A stretch of 64,000 nt of DNA from Halodesulfurarchaeum sp. HSR-GB (GTDB taxonomy: Archaea; Halobacteriota; Halobacteria; Halobacteriales; Halobacteriaceae): assembly GCF_031432215.1 (NCBI RefSeq), contig NZ_JAVKGN010000001.1, forward strand, positions 682,001 to 746,000, in the 5' to 3' direction. Under the pieces are notes generated by a model, which was not told where the DNA came from, did no database searches, and saw only the letters and a program-made list of their open reading frames with translations. Shown one piece after another: positions 52,158 through 61,406 of the stretch; the first letter of the stretch is position 1, and each line of letters opens with the position of its first letter. Made by a program: the position numbers and the translations under genes.

Positions 52158-53417
52158 TCAGCGCTCGGGATGTGTCGGCGCGTCGAACCCACCTCGCACG
52201 AGTGGTTTCGCGATGTGGCGGCGCGCACACGGGGGTACCTCGTACCAGCCCCGCGAGAGGTCCCGCTCGATCAAAGCGAGTTCCTTCGAGTCGGTACTGG
52301 TGTTGCAGTCCCGACACCGGTAGCCCTGGTCCGCGCCGGCACTCTCCATCCGTCGCCCACAGTCCGGGCAGGTCGGCGTCACCGCCCGCTGCCTGATGAG
52401 GTCCCGGACGGCGAACTTCTCGAGTTTGAGCGTTCCGTCCGTTACCTCGCCGGCGACGGTGATCCGGTCGCCGACCCGCAGCGCCCGGACGCGGTCCCGG
52501 AACCGTTTCGTGGGCTCGAAGGCCACACAGGGGAGCCGATCGGTGCCGTCCGCGATCGCGGTGAAGACGTGGCCGCCGGCCCGGGTCTCCGGGGACTCGA
52601 TGACCCGGCCAGTCACTCGATAGGCCCGGCCGTCCTCGATGCCCCCGATCGCGGCGTCCCGCAGGTGGCTGTCGGTCCCCTGGTTCGTCTCGAAGAGGGC
52701 CTGCGCGTGGACCGGTTCGCTCTCGATCCCGGCGGCCAGGGCGGCGACCGCGTTGGGTTCGTCCCCGCGGATGCCGTACAGGATCGGCCCCGGCGCGTTG
52801 GGCACACAGACTGGCTCACCCTCGCCCCGGTCGACGGTGTCCCAGGCGGTCGGGTAGAACTGGTCGGCCGCGTCGAAGACCGAGTCGATCTCGATCGACC
52901 GCTCGGTTCCCCAGCGCCCGGGGTCGCGGTAGGCGATGTACTCGTAGGTCCAGCCCTCGAAGGCGGCACTGACACCGATCGCGGCCAGCGCACCGATCGT
53001 GCCCCGGGCTTGCTTCCAGCCGGCGTGGCTGTAGCCCGCGGCCTCGATACGGTCGATGGCCGTCTCGCGATCGAGCACCTCGCGGATGGCCCGACGACCG
53101 AACTGCTGTACTGCCTGATCGATTGGCTCCTCGGCGACGACGACCCCCGGGTGCGTGCGCTCGTCTTCGAGTTCCGCGAGTCCGTCGATGACCTCGCGGG
53201 CCGTCGCCAGCGCGAGGTCGGGAGCCGCGTCGGTGTGGATGGCCAGCGCGGCGTTCCCCCGGGTCTTGTGCTCGACTGCCGGGTTGAGCCGGATCAGCCG
53301 AAGCCGATCGATCCTGGCCCCGGCCCGGCGAAGCCGCTGGGCGACCCGCGTGGCGACGTAGGTCGTACACATCCCCCGTTCGCGGGAGTCGGTGTCGTCG
53401 AGTCCGAGGACCGTCAC
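52158..53417 (-). CDS. tiaS: tRNA(Ile2) 2-agmatinylcytidine synthetase TiaS
   Basis: 419 residues. It starts with GTG at the conserved [22 protein letters not shown], the ATP/Mg site of TiaS. Later parts include [21 protein letters not shown] and an OB-fold (about 285-360); the C terminus has a zinc ribbon (CPDCG, CRDC). TiaS puts agmatine on C34 of tRNA-Ile2 so that it reads AUA. The GTG 53417 is preferred to longer frames because TATA-like CTTAAG is 27 bp upstream. Confidence 0.95.
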   Translation of the reverse strand: MTVLGLDDTDSRERGMCTTYVATRVAQRLRRAGARIDRLRLIRLNPAVEHKTRGNAALAIHTDAAPDLALATAREVIDGLAELEDERTHPGVVVAEEPIDQAVQQFGRRAIREVLDRETAIDRIEAAGYSHAGWKQARGTIGALAAIGVSAAFEGWTYEYIAYRDPGRWGTERSIEIDSVFDAADQFYPTAWDTVDRGEGEPVCVPNAPGPILYGIRGDEPNAVAALAAGIESEPVHAQALFETNQGTDSHLRDAAIGGIEDGRAYRVTGRVIESPETRAGGHVFTAIADGTDRLPCVAFEPTKRFRDRVRALRVGDRITVAGEVTDGTLKLEKFAVRDLIRQRAVTPTCPDCGRRMESAGADQGYRCRDCNTSTDSKELALIERDLSRGWYEVPPCARRHIAKPLVRGGFDAPTHPER

Positions 53418-53522
53418 GCCCGGCGCTTGGGGGTCGATCGGCTTAAGCGGTCCGCGACTTGCTTGTTTGTGGTCCACCCCCGAAATCGCCCGCGTCCGGC
53501 GGTCCTGCGCCCGCAACGCATT

Positions 53523-53540
53523 TAGGGAACGAGTTCCCTA
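53523..53540. promoter_or_regulatory. Perfect 18-bp palindrome, probable operator
   Basis: TAGGGAAC-GA-GTTCCCTA: 8-bp arms, 2-bp centre. It starts at the likely TATA region (CATTTAGG, about 53519-53526) and ends 10 bp before the ATG at 53551, so a bound dimer would cover the promoter and start site. The gene it precedes encodes an XRE-type regulator, which suggests autoregulation. Confidence 0.6.
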
Positions 53541-53550
53541 CCTTTCCGTA

Positions 53551-54513
53551 ATGACTCGATCGGCGCTCATCGACAACATCACCGCGATGCTATCCGACGC
53601 GGGGTTCACGGTGAGCGACCGGTGCTCGACGCGCCCGAAGAGCTTCGATCTGGCTGCGAGACGCGACGAGGACCTCCTCCTGGTGAAGATCCTGGGGAAC
53701 ATCGACGCCTTTGATGGACCGACCGGTCGGGAGATGCGCCGTCTGGGCACGTATCTCCGTGGAACCCCGATGGTCATCGGCCTGCGGACCCGCGACGAGG
53801 ACCTCGATCCCGGGGTTGTCTACTTCAGACACGGCGTGCCCGTGCTCAACCCCGACACCGCGATGGACCTGTTCGTGCACGGGGTGCCGCCGCTGATCTA
53901 CGCCGCCCCGGGTGGGCTCTACGTGAACATCGACGGGGACATTCTGGCCGACGAGCGCGAGGAGCGTGGCTGGAGTCTGGGACGACTGGCGACCGAACTG
54001 GGCGTCTCCCGACGGACCGTCTCCAAGTACGAGGACGGCATGAACGCGAGCGTGGAGGTCGCCGCCCAACTGGAGGACCTCTTCGAGCAGGAGCTCACCA
54101 GCCCCGTCTCCGTGCTCGACGGTGCCGAGGACATCCGCGACGCCGAACCCACCCCGGAGGACCCGGACGTCGACCCCGAGGACCGTCCCATCGTCGCGAT
54201 GCTCACCCGGGTCGGGTTCGACGTTCACCCCACCGTTCGCGCCCCGTTCAAGGCCGTGAGCGAGGATCGGGATGGCACGGCCCCGGTGCTGACCGGCCAC
54301 TCGAAGTTCACCGAGGCGGCGGTCAAGCGCGCCCGGATCATGGGCTCGCTGCGACAGGTCATCCACACGCGATCGGTCTACTTCGTCGACGAGGCCGACT
54401 CCGAATCGATCGAGGGCACCGCGATCATCGAGCGAGATGAAGCCGAAAAAGTCGATGACGCGACGGAGTTCCGGGACCTGATCGCGGCCCGTGGCGGTTC
54501 GCCCGAGCCGTAG
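53551..54513 (+). CDS. XRE-family HTH transcriptional regulator, archaeal type
   Basis: 320 residues. An N-terminal domain (1-130) of unknown role resembles a restriction-enzyme-like fold ([20 protein letters not shown]). The HTH is in the middle (about 140-190) with [22 protein letters not shown]-terminal domain follows (about 225-315) with a repeat of the first theme ([20 protein letters not shown]). This three-part plan matches the conserved archaeal 'putative HTH-type regulator' family. A perfect palindrome lies at its promoter. Targets unknown. Confidence 0.9.
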   Translation: MTRSALIDNITAMLSDAGFTVSDRCSTRPKSFDLAARRDEDLLLVKILGNIDAFDGPTGREMRRLGTYLRGTPMVIGLRTRDEDLDPGVVYFRHGVPVLNPDTAMDLFVHGVPPLIYAAPGGLYVNIDGDILADEREERGWSLGRLATELGVSRRTVSKYEDGMNASVEVAAQLEDLFEQELTSPVSVLDGAEDIRDAEPTPEDPDVDPEDRPIVAMLTRVGFDVHPTVRAPFKAVSEDRDGTAPVLTGHSKFTEAAVKRARIMGSLRQVIHTRSVYFVDEADSESIEGTAIIERDEAEKVDDATEFRDLIAARGGSPEP

Positions 54514-54721
54514 CTAGCTGGTTCTTTTCGTTCGAAAATGGGGGCGGCCAGGGGTTGAGGGGAGAGGAAGGCCACGCCCCATACCCGGCACAGCGCCTGC
54601 CATACCAGGTATTCCGCCAATCTCTGTGCAGGGGGTATAATAGTTTCTACTTTCCGACACGCTATAGACGGTTCCCGAGGCACCATGAACGCGAACCCGG
54701 CCCCACGAGCGGGCCGACCCC
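54514..54721. other. 208-bp gap with an orphan promoter-like box
   Basis: No gene recognised. The TATA-like GTATAATAG (54636-54644) on the plus strand is stronger than most in this window but no plausible ORF follows it; the next ATG (54685) opens a short frame antisense to msrB. A small RNA could start here. The gap separates the convergent ends of the XRE regulator and msrB. Confidence 0.35.
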
Positions 54722-55150
54722 TCAGGTGTCGGTTTCGGCGGCCTCGTCCGGGTCGAACTCCAATGCCACCGAGTTGATGCAGTAACGCTGGCCGGTCGGC
54801 TCCGGGCCGTCGTCGAAGACGTGGCCCAGATGCCCGCCACAGGTGCCACAGCGGACTTCGATCCGCTCCATGCCGTGGCTGGTGTCCACTTCCGTCTCGA
54901 TTCGGCCCGCGGCGGCCACGTCGTAGAAACTCGGCCACCCGGAGTTCGAGTCGAACTTGTGCTCGCTCTCGAAGAGCACGGTGTCACACCCGGCACACCG
55001 GAAGACACCTGGCTCGTCGACATCGAGGAGGTCGCCGCTGAACTTCGGCTCGGTGCCCTGTTCCCGGAGGATCTGGTACTCGGCGTCGGTCAGGACCTCG
55101 CGCCACTCGGCTTCGGTGCGCTCTTCCGGTGGTGTCTCAGGGGTATCCAT
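54722..55150 (-). CDS. msrB: Peptide-methionine (R)-S-oxide reductase MsrB
   Basis: 142 residues. Two zinc CxxC pairs (FRCAGC and RCGTC), the conserved SNSGWPSFYD and the catalytic Cys in GQRYCINSVALEF are all there. It repairs methionine-R-sulfoxide in proteins with thioredoxin. No msrA is in the window. Length is standard. Confidence 0.96.
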   Translation of the reverse strand: MDTPETPPEERTEAEWREVLTDAEYQILREQGTEPKFSGDLLDVDEPGVFRCAGCDTVLFESEHKFDSNSGWPSFYDVAAAGRIETEVDTSHGMERIEVRCGTCGGHLGHVFDDGPEPTGQRYCINSVALEFDPDEAAETDT

Positions 55151-55243
55151 GGCTGTGATGAGGGGCTGCCCGAGGAAGTACCTGCGGCTCGGGCGGTCTC
55201 TCGCCGCTTTACGCTAACTCACGTTCAAAACCCGCCGCTGGTC

Positions 55244-55582
55244 TCAGACCGCCCCGAAGTCGACCAACCGCCTGGCGTGGTCGGCCTTCGCGAGCAGCAC
55301 TTCCCGGAGTTCCGGCGGGTGTTCGACGTTCGCCGATTCGAGGATGGACTCGGGCACGGCGAGGGCCCCTTCCGGAATCGTGCGGTCCGGATGCACGGCG
55401 AAGTGACTGTTCTCGAGCTTCATGACCAGCGGGCGATCGAGTCGCTCGACCCCGTCACCCGTTGCGTAGAGTTCTCGATTGACGCTCTCGTGCTGGGCTT
55501 CGTGCAGGACGGCCTCCGTGCCCGGTGCCGGCTCCACGTAGAGCCGACCGAGGTAATACCCGCTCGAGAACGGTGCGAACAT
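55244..55582 (-). CDS. Haloarchaeal conserved protein, DUF5802-like
   Basis: 112 residues. MFAPFSSGYYLGRLYVEP at the start and RLDRPLVMKLENSHFAVHPD in the middle recall DUF5802. I chose ATG 55582, which lies 31 bp after an AT-rich box (GGACTTATGG on the minus strand), over ATG 55594. Acidic with no membrane helix. Function unknown. It is divergent from the ArsR-like gene. Confidence 0.78.
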   Translation of the reverse strand: MFAPFSSGYYLGRLYVEPAPGTEAVLHEAQHESVNRELYATGDGVERLDRPLVMKLENSHFAVHPDRTIPEGALAVPESILESANVEHPPELREVLLAKADHARRLVDFGAV

Positions 55583-55670
55583 GCGTGTTATCATCTGGCA
55601 TGCTCGGCCATAAGTCCGTCGCCGGGTGGCACAGACATGCTTTTCCCCGCCGATCCCCGAAATCGGGTAT

Positions 55671-56333
55671 ATGGACTCCGGGGCGCTCCTTGATCTGCTC
55701 GGCAACGAGAACCGCCGGCGGATCCTGCGGCTCCTCGCTCGCAAGCCCAGTTACGTCACGGAGATCAGCGAGTATCTCGACGTGAGTCCGAAAGCGGTCA
55801 TCGACCACCTGCGCCGCCTGGACGAGGCGGGCCTGGTCGAGAGCCACGTGGATGAGCGCCGTCGGAAGTACTTCCACATCGCCCAGAACCTCCGCCTGGA
55901 GGTCCAGGTCTCGCCCTACGATTTCGCGGCGAAAAGCGCCTATCCGGCCAGCGCGGATCTGGATCTGGGCCGGTGTTCACACCTTCAGGTCCTGACCGAA
56001 TTCGACGAGGCCACGGACGTGGGTACGCTGGCCACGAGCCTCGACGATCTCCGGGCGCTCGAACGCGAACTCTCCATGGCCCAGCGGTGGGTCCAGGGCC
56101 GACTCACGGAGGTCCAGGCCGAACTCACCCAGACGATCGACGGGGAGAACGGCGGCCATCTCAACGCGGAAGTGCTCGGTGCGCTGGCCGGCGGCAAGCG
56201 GTCCACGGTGGGGCTCGCCCGCGAGGTCGAGATCCCCGAACAGCTGGTCGAGACGGTGCTCTCGCGGCTGGCAAGCGAGGGCGTCGTCGAGCAGGTGGGT
56301 CGGAAGTGGCAGATCCGCCGCGACCGGGAGTAG
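55671..56333 (+). CDS. ArsR-type winged-helix transcriptional regulator
   Basis: 220 residues. The first HTH (about 5-65) has LLGNENRRRILRLLARKPSY and SEYLDVSPKAVIDHLRRLDE, a classic ArsR fold without the metal-binding Cys pair. A middle helical segment (about 115-165) may dimerise, and a second, C-terminal winged helix (about 170-215) contains VGLAREVEIPEQLVETVLSR. The effector is unknown. It is followed 35 bp later by gatD. Confidence 0.88.
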   Translation: MDSGALLDLLGNENRRRILRLLARKPSYVTEISEYLDVSPKAVIDHLRRLDEAGLVESHVDERRRKYFHIAQNLRLEVQVSPYDFAAKSAYPASADLDLGRCSHLQVLTEFDEATDVGTLATSLDDLRALERELSMAQRWVQGRLTEVQAELTQTIDGENGGHLNAEVLGALAGGKRSTVGLAREVEIPEQLVETVLSRLASEGVVEQVGRKWQIRRDRE

Positions 56334-56368
56334 GTGCTTTCAAGGGTCGAGCCCGATTACGCCCGTTC

Positions 56369-57610
56369 ATGAACCCAGGGGACCGCGTCCGCGTCAAGCG
56401 GGCAGGACAGGACCACGAGGGTATCGTGATGCCCTCCTCGACGGCGACACATCTCGTCGTCAAACTGGAGAGCGGGTACAACGTCGGTGTGGATCGGGCG
56501 GCAGCCACGGTCGAGGTCCTCGAAGCTGACGTCTATGACGTCGCCGAGTCGGACACCGAGGAGACCTCCACCGTCGAGTTCGACGCGGACCTGCCGACGA
56601 TCTCACTTTTGACCACCGGCGGGACCATCGCCTCGACGGTCGACTATCGGACCGGGGCGGTCACCGCGCAGTTCGACGCCGAGGACGTGCTCCGGGCCGT
56701 CCCCGAACTGGCGGGCATGGCGAACTACCGCGGCCGGGTCGTGCGCAACATCCTCTCGGAGAACATGACGCCGGGGGTCTGGCAGGACCTGGCGGCCGAA
56801 ATCGAGGCCGAAATCGAGGCCGGGGCCGACGGCATCGTCGTGATGCACGGCACGGACACCATGCAGTATACGGCCAGCGCGATCTCCTTCATGCTCGATA
56901 CCCCCGTGCCGATCGTCTTCACCGGGAGCCAGCGCTCGGCCGACCGGCCCTCCTCTGACAACGTGGTCAACGTCGTCGGGGCGGTCCAGGCGGCCAAGGC
57001 AGACGCCGCGGAGGTCATGATCGCGATGCACGCTACCGAATCGGACGACCGGGTCGCGCTCCACCGGGGGACCCGCGCCCGGAAGAATCACACCTCCCGC
57101 CGGGACGCCTTCGAGACGGTGGGTGGTGAGCCACTGGGACACGTGGACTACGAGACCGGCGAGGTAACCTTCGACGGCCCCTATCGCAAGCGGGGCGAGC
57201 AGGAGCTTTCGGTCACAAGCGCACTCGAAACCGAGGTCGAACTCGTGAAGTTCACCCCGGGGATGGATCAGACCTGCCTGTCGATGGTCCGCGAGAAGGA
57301 GGGCGTGGTGATCGAGGGCACGGGGCTGGGCCACGTCCACACCGACATGATCGAGCAGATCGACGAGCTAACCGACCGAGGGACGACCGTCGTCATGACC
57401 AGTCAGTGTCTCGAAGGCCGGGTCTGTGACCGGGTGTACGACACCGGTCGGGACCTCCTGGAGGCGGGGGTCATCGAGGGCGAGGACATGCTCCCGGGAA
57501 CGGCCCTCGTGAAGCTCATGTGGGTCCTCGCGAACCGGGCCGACGTGGAAAGTGCGATGCAGACCTCGCTTGCGGGCGAACTGACCGACCGATCGGTCCC
57601 CTGGATATGA
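56369..57610 (+). CDS. gatD: Glu-tRNA(Gln) amidotransferase subunit D
   Basis: 413 residues. An N-terminal beta domain (about 1-75) precedes an asparaginase-type catalytic domain: LLTTGGTIAS (first Thr), MHGTDTMQYTA, and GSQRSADRPSSD. With GatE it turns Glu-tRNA(Gln) into Gln-tRNA(Gln), the archaeal route to glutaminyl-tRNA. gatE is not in the window. Its stop overlaps the GNAT gene start by ATGA. Confidence 0.96.
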   Translation: MNPGDRVRVKRAGQDHEGIVMPSSTATHLVVKLESGYNVGVDRAAATVEVLEADVYDVAESDTEETSTVEFDADLPTISLLTTGGTIASTVDYRTGAVTAQFDAEDVLRAVPELAGMANYRGRVVRNILSENMTPGVWQDLAAEIEAEIEAGADGIVVMHGTDTMQYTASAISFMLDTPVPIVFTGSQRSADRPSSDNVVNVVGAVQAAKADAAEVMIAMHATESDDRVALHRGTRARKNHTSRRDAFETVGGEPLGHVDYETGEVTFDGPYRKRGEQELSVTSALETEVELVKFTPGMDQTCLSMVREKEGVVIEGTGLGHVHTDMIEQIDELTDRGTTVVMTSQCLEGRVCDRVYDTGRDLLEAGVIEGEDMLPGTALVKLMWVLANRADVESAMQTSLAGELTDRSVPWI

Positions 57611-58515
57611 GGATTCGCCCCGCCCGCGAGACGGACCAGGACGCCATCGCGGCGTTCACCCAGGACACCTGGGAGCAGTACGAGGGCGGGGATTACATCA
57701 ACCACATTTTCCCGAAGTGGGCCACTCAGACGAGGCCGGACCAGCAGACCTTCGTCGCCGAAGCGGATGGCACGCCGATCGGCCTGATTCGCGCGGTCCT
57801 GCTCTCCGATCACGAGGCCTGGTTTCAGGGGCTGCGCGTCGATCCGGCCCATCGTGGCTCCGGGGTGGGCGAGGCCCTGACCGACCGGGCCTTCGAGTGG
57901 GCGCGTGAGGCCGGCGCGACCGTCGGCCGGGCGATGGTGTTCTCCTGGAACGTGATGGGCCTGGGGCTTACCCGGGCCGCGGGCTTCGATTCGGGCGTGG
58001 AGTTCCGGTGGGGCCACCCGGAACCAGATCCCGCGGCCGAGGTCGAGGGCACGGTCCGTCGGGAGCCGAAGGCGGCCTGGACCTACTGGCAACACGCCCC
58101 GGAGCGGGACACGCTCGACGGCCTGGGGCTGGACAGCGAGGTCCCGTGGGCGCTCTCGGAAGCGACTCTCGACGATTTCCAGTCGGCTCGGGCGGCCGAA
58201 TCGGTGCTTTCGATCGACCGTGAGGGGGTCGTCGCCACGACCTATCGGGCCCGTGTAATCGAGCGTGAGGCGGGCGATCAGTCACGGACCTGGGCGGAGT
58301 ACGGTCTCGCGGCCTGGGAGGACCTGACTGCCGCTGCGGATCTCTTTGCTGCGATCTCGCGTGACGCAGCGATGGCCGGAGCCGACCGGGTTCGTGTGTT
58401 GCTTCCCGAGACGCCTCGCGTGGTCGGGGACGCCGCGGCTCACCGGATCGAACTGGCCGACAATCCCGATTTCGTGGTTCGGGTCGATCTGACCGGGCCA
58501 ACTACCCGCCGCTGA
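57607..58515 (+). CDS. GNAT-family N-acetyltransferase
   Basis: 302 residues. The N-terminal half is a GNAT domain with the acetyl-CoA loop LRVDPAHRGSGVGEALTDRA (about 78-97). A second half of about 150 residues (from about 155) is less clear and may be a second, degenerate GNAT domain. The acceptor is unknown. It is coupled to gatD by a 4-bp overlap and runs 14 bp into the convergent samp1. Confidence 0.87.
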   Translation: MRIRPARETDQDAIAAFTQDTWEQYEGGDYINHIFPKWATQTRPDQQTFVAEADGTPIGLIRAVLLSDHEAWFQGLRVDPAHRGSGVGEALTDRAFEWAREAGATVGRAMVFSWNVMGLGLTRAAGFDSGVEFRWGHPEPDPAAEVEGTVRREPKAAWTYWQHAPERDTLDGLGLDSEVPWALSEATLDDFQSARAAESVLSIDREGVVATTYRARVIEREAGDQSRTWAEYGLAAWEDLTAAADLFAAISRDAAMAGADRVRVLLPETPRVVGDAAAHRIELADNPDFVVRVDLTGPTTRR

Positions 58516-58777
58516 CCGGCGGGAACAGCGCGAGTTCGTCCCCCGACTCGACCTGGGTCCCGAGCCCCGACTCACGGTCGGCCACGGACTCGCCGTTCAG
58601 CAACAGGTTGACGTGATCGGCCACCTCGCCGTCGGCCAGCACGCGGTCCCGGAGCGCCGGATGGGACTCGAAGAGTGCCTCGAGGGCGTCCTCGACGGTC
58701 GGTTCGGGGGCCGGATCGACGGCGACCCGCTTCTCGCCGGCCGTCTCGGCGAGGTCGGCAAAGAGCTTCCACTCCAT
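58502..58777 (-). CDS. samp1: SAMP1-like ubiquitin-like protein (MoaD/ThiS family)
   Basis: 91 residues. The start MEWKLFADLAETAG and the end LFPPVSGG closely recall Haloferax SAMP1, which is conjugated to target proteins through its C-terminal Gly-Gly and also supports molybdopterin synthesis as a MoaD. Both key glycines are present. The E1-like enzyme is not in the window. It lies 33 bp upstream of a nucleoside phosphorylase stop and converges on the GNAT gene. Confidence 0.93.
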   Translation of the reverse strand: MEWKLFADLAETAGEKRVAVDPAPEPTVEDALEALFESHPALRDRVLADGEVADHVNLLLNGESVADRESGLGTQVESGDELALFPPVSGG

Positions 58778-58810
58778 ACCCGGCGTTCGGGCCGGCCGGC
58801 AAAGAGCCTT

Positions 58811-59539
58811 TCAGTCGGCCAGGGACGCCGCCGCGGACAGTGCGAGGCCGATGGCTCGCTCGACGTTGTCCTTTGCTTTTGGCGGGAGTTCTTCTTCGCC
58901 CTCGCCCTTCTGGCTCCCGGAGACGAGATTACCGTCGACGGTACAGATCGCGCCGGCGTCCATCCCTTTGCGCCGGGCGAGCGTGAAGATCGCCGCGGCC
59001 TCCATCTCGACGGCCAGCAGGCCGGCGGCCTCCCAGTCGGCGACGACGGCGTCGGTTTCGGCGTAGAACGCGTCGTCGGTCGCGATCGGGCCGACGTGGA
59101 CGGCCTCGTCGTTTGCCTCGGCGGCCTCGACCAGGGCCGAGACCACGTCATAATCCGGGACGGCGGGGTTCGCGACACTCTCGTAGCGCTTCGAGGTTCC
59201 CTCGTCCTTGGTGGCCCCGGTCGCGACGACCATGTCGCCGATCTCCATGTCGGCCTGGAGGGCCCCGGTGGTGCCGACCCGGATCACCGTCTCGACGCCC
59301 ACGCGTTCGAGTTCCTCGACGGCGATGGCCGCGGAGGGCGAGCCGATTCCGGTCGAGACGATGGTCAGGTCGACGCCCTCGTAGGTGGCGTTGACGACCT
59401 TGTACTCGCGATTTTGTGCCACGGTCGTCGCGTCGGTACACTGGGCGGCGATGCGATCGACGCGGCCCGGGTCACCCGGGAGCAGCGCGATCTCGTTTAC
59501 GTCCCCGGCAGCGACCTGGATGTGTGGCTGGTTGCCCAT
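58811..59539 (-). CDS. udp: Uridine/nucleoside phosphorylase
   Basis: 242 residues. The PNP/Udp family motifs are LLPGDPGRVDRIA near residue 20, VSTGIGSPSAAIAVEEL, RVGTTGALQ and the substrate region LLAVEMEAAAIFTLA. It splits nucleosides with phosphate to a base and (deoxy)ribose-1-phosphate; whether uridine or purine nucleosides are preferred is not certain. ATG 59539 begins MGNQPHIQVAAGD. It is followed upstream by a PfkB kinase. Confidence 0.92.
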   Translation of the reverse strand: MGNQPHIQVAAGDVNEIALLPGDPGRVDRIAAQCTDATTVAQNREYKVVNATYEGVDLTIVSTGIGSPSAAIAVEELERVGVETVIRVGTTGALQADMEIGDMVVATGATKDEGTSKRYESVANPAVPDYDVVSALVEAAEANDEAVHVGPIATDDAFYAETDAVVADWEAAGLLAVEMEAAAIFTLARRKGMDAGAICTVDGNLVSGSQKGEGEEELPPKAKDNVERAIGLALSAAASLAD

Positions 59540-59582
59540 ACCGGTGCATACCGCGGCGGGTCGAAAAGCCCGCTGGTGTGAG

Positions 59583-60509
59583 TTAGTCAGCCCGCTCGGC
59601 GAGGAAGGCCGCGAGTGCAGCCCGACTGGGTGCCGACCGGGCCCCGGCCGCCTGGACCGTGAGCGCGCCGCTTCCGTTCGCGACCGCGAGCGCCCGCTCG
59701 TAATCGGGTTCGGCTCCGCTCGATGGCTGCTCGAAGGACTCCCCGCCGACGGTGGCGGCCAGGAACCCGGCCGCGAAGGCGTCCCCCGCTCCGGTGGTGT
59801 CGACGGCCTCGACGTCATACCCTGGATGATGGTGGGCCTCACGTCCCGTGTACACACTCGCGCCGTCCGCGCCGCGCTTGACGACGATGACCCGGTCGGG
59901 GCTGGCCGCCCGCTCGATCGGGGGCCCGGACGCGGCGGGAAACACGGCGGTTGCCTCCCGCTCGTTGAGGAGGAGGACGTCCACCTGGTCCAGGAGTGGC
60001 TCGAAGGCCCGCTGTTCGATCCGCCGGCCGGGATCGAAGCTCACCGTGAGGCCGGCCGCGTTCGCGACTTCGATGAGCGCCGCTGCCGTATCCGGACGCT
60101 GGCCGGTGAGATGAACGTGATCGGCCCCCTCGACCATCGCCGACTCGACGGCCTCGGGCCCGATGGCCTCGTTCACGCCGTCGTTGGCCAGCACCATGAC
60201 CTCGCCGGCTTCGTCCACGACGATGTACTTGACCGTCGTCTCGCCCTCGACGGTGACCACACCGTCGGTGTCCACTCCCTGGGTTCTGAGCTCGCGGGTC
60301 GCCATCCGGCCGTGTTGGTCGGTGCCAACACTCCCGATCAGGCCGGCCGCCAGGTCGAAGCCGGCGAGCGCACTGGCGACGTTGGCCGCGCTGCCGCCCC
60401 CGGCCCGGTGCTGCTCGGTGATCTGGGCCTCCCCATCAGGGTCCGGGAGCGCCGTCACCCGCAGGGTGACATCCCAGTTGAGGTGCCCGGCGGCGATGAT
60501 CCGACCCAT
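59583..60509 (-). CDS. PfkB-family sugar kinase
   Basis: 308 residues. The ribokinase-fold marks are AGGGSAANVASALAG near residue 37 and the catalytic DTTGAGDAFAAGFLA (about 243-257). Its location between a nucleoside phosphorylase and a ribose-1,5-bisphosphate isomerase makes ribose-1-phosphate kinase a good candidate, but ribokinase or a nucleoside kinase activity cannot be excluded. Confidence 0.9.
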   Translation of the reverse strand: MGRIIAAGHLNWDVTLRVTALPDPDGEAQITEQHRAGGGSAANVASALAGFDLAAGLIGSVGTDQHGRMATRELRTQGVDTDGVVTVEGETTVKYIVVDEAGEVMVLANDGVNEAIGPEAVESAMVEGADHVHLTGQRPDTAAALIEVANAAGLTVSFDPGRRIEQRAFEPLLDQVDVLLLNEREATAVFPAASGPPIERAASPDRVIVVKRGADGASVYTGREAHHHPGYDVEAVDTTGAGDAFAAGFLAATVGGESFEQPSSGAEPDYERALAVANGSGALTVQAAGARSAPSRAALAAFLAERAD

Positions 60510-60534
60510 ATCTGCCCCTGGGCCCCGCTGGGTG

Positions 60535-61353
60535 TTAAACCCCGGCGGGCCCGGCGACGGCGAAGAGAATCAGGTTGTGTGTTGCGGGCCCCAGTCCGAC
60601 GGCCGTGATCACCAGGAGTAGCCCGTTCCCCAGTGGCGGGTCATCCCGGACCAGATCGGCGATGAACCAGACGACGGCGACGCCCAGCGCGATCTTCACC
60701 AGGGCGAACACCCAGCCAGTGCCGAGGTACGGCGCGGTCGGGAGCGCGGCCCCGAGTTCGATGAGCGCCGCCGAGAGGGGGGTCTGCTCGCCGAACTGCA
60801 ACACGTCGATTCCGATCGTCGTGGAGATGCCATCCAGGACGTGCGCGAAGACTGCCACCCCACCGGCCGGTCCGAGGATGGCCGTCGTTTCCGGCTGGAA
60901 CTGGCCCAGCGCGTACCAGATGAGAAGCGCCACCAGGCCGGCGAGCACCGCGCCGACGAGCGACCATCCGGGCCTGAACGAGCCAGCCTCCAGCGCGACG
61001 GCGATGGCAACGCCGATGGGCAACACCGAGAGGGCCACACCGGCGCCGGCCAGCCAGCGGTCGGTGGCCTCGAACCGACTCGCGAGCGCCCAGACCACGC
61101 CGGCGAGCACCGCTGTCGAGACATAGACCGTCGGCGAACTGAAAAGCGGGGCGAGCGCGGCCGGGACGGCCCCGATCTGATAGCAGACGTAAAGCGCCGA
61201 CCCCAGCACCATCCACGGCGCGAGCGCCAGCACGGTGCGGGTCTGCAGTGCCACGTTCCGGCGGTACAGCCAGGCGCTCACCACCAGCAACGCGGCCGCC
61301 AGCCCCACCAGATAGGGGAGCGGTGGCAGCGTCGACCCGGTCGGTAGCAACAT
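60535..61353 (-). CDS. DUF63-family membrane protein
   Basis: 272 residues and about eight hydrophobic helices. The family pattern HVLDGISTTIGIDVLQFGEQ (about 170-189), with other conserved polar residues near LGTGWVFALVKIALG, marks the archaeal DUF63 family. Function unknown. It lies between the PfkB kinase and the R15P isomerase on the same strand, which may hint at a nucleoside- or sugar-linked role. Confidence 0.88.
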   Translation of the reverse strand: MLLPTGSTLPPLPYLVGLAAALLVVSAWLYRRNVALQTRTVLALAPWMVLGSALYVCYQIGAVPAALAPLFSSPTVYVSTAVLAGVVWALASRFEATDRWLAGAGVALSVLPIGVAIAVALEAGSFRPGWSLVGAVLAGLVALLIWYALGQFQPETTAILGPAGGVAVFAHVLDGISTTIGIDVLQFGEQTPLSAALIELGAALPTAPYLGTGWVFALVKIALGVAVVWFIADLVRDDPPLGNGLLLVITAVGLGPATHNLILFAVAGPAGV

Positions 61354-61406
61354 ACTCTCACTCGCCCGCCCGGGGCCGAAAGCGTTGTCCTTGGCCGGTC
61401 GGGGTC

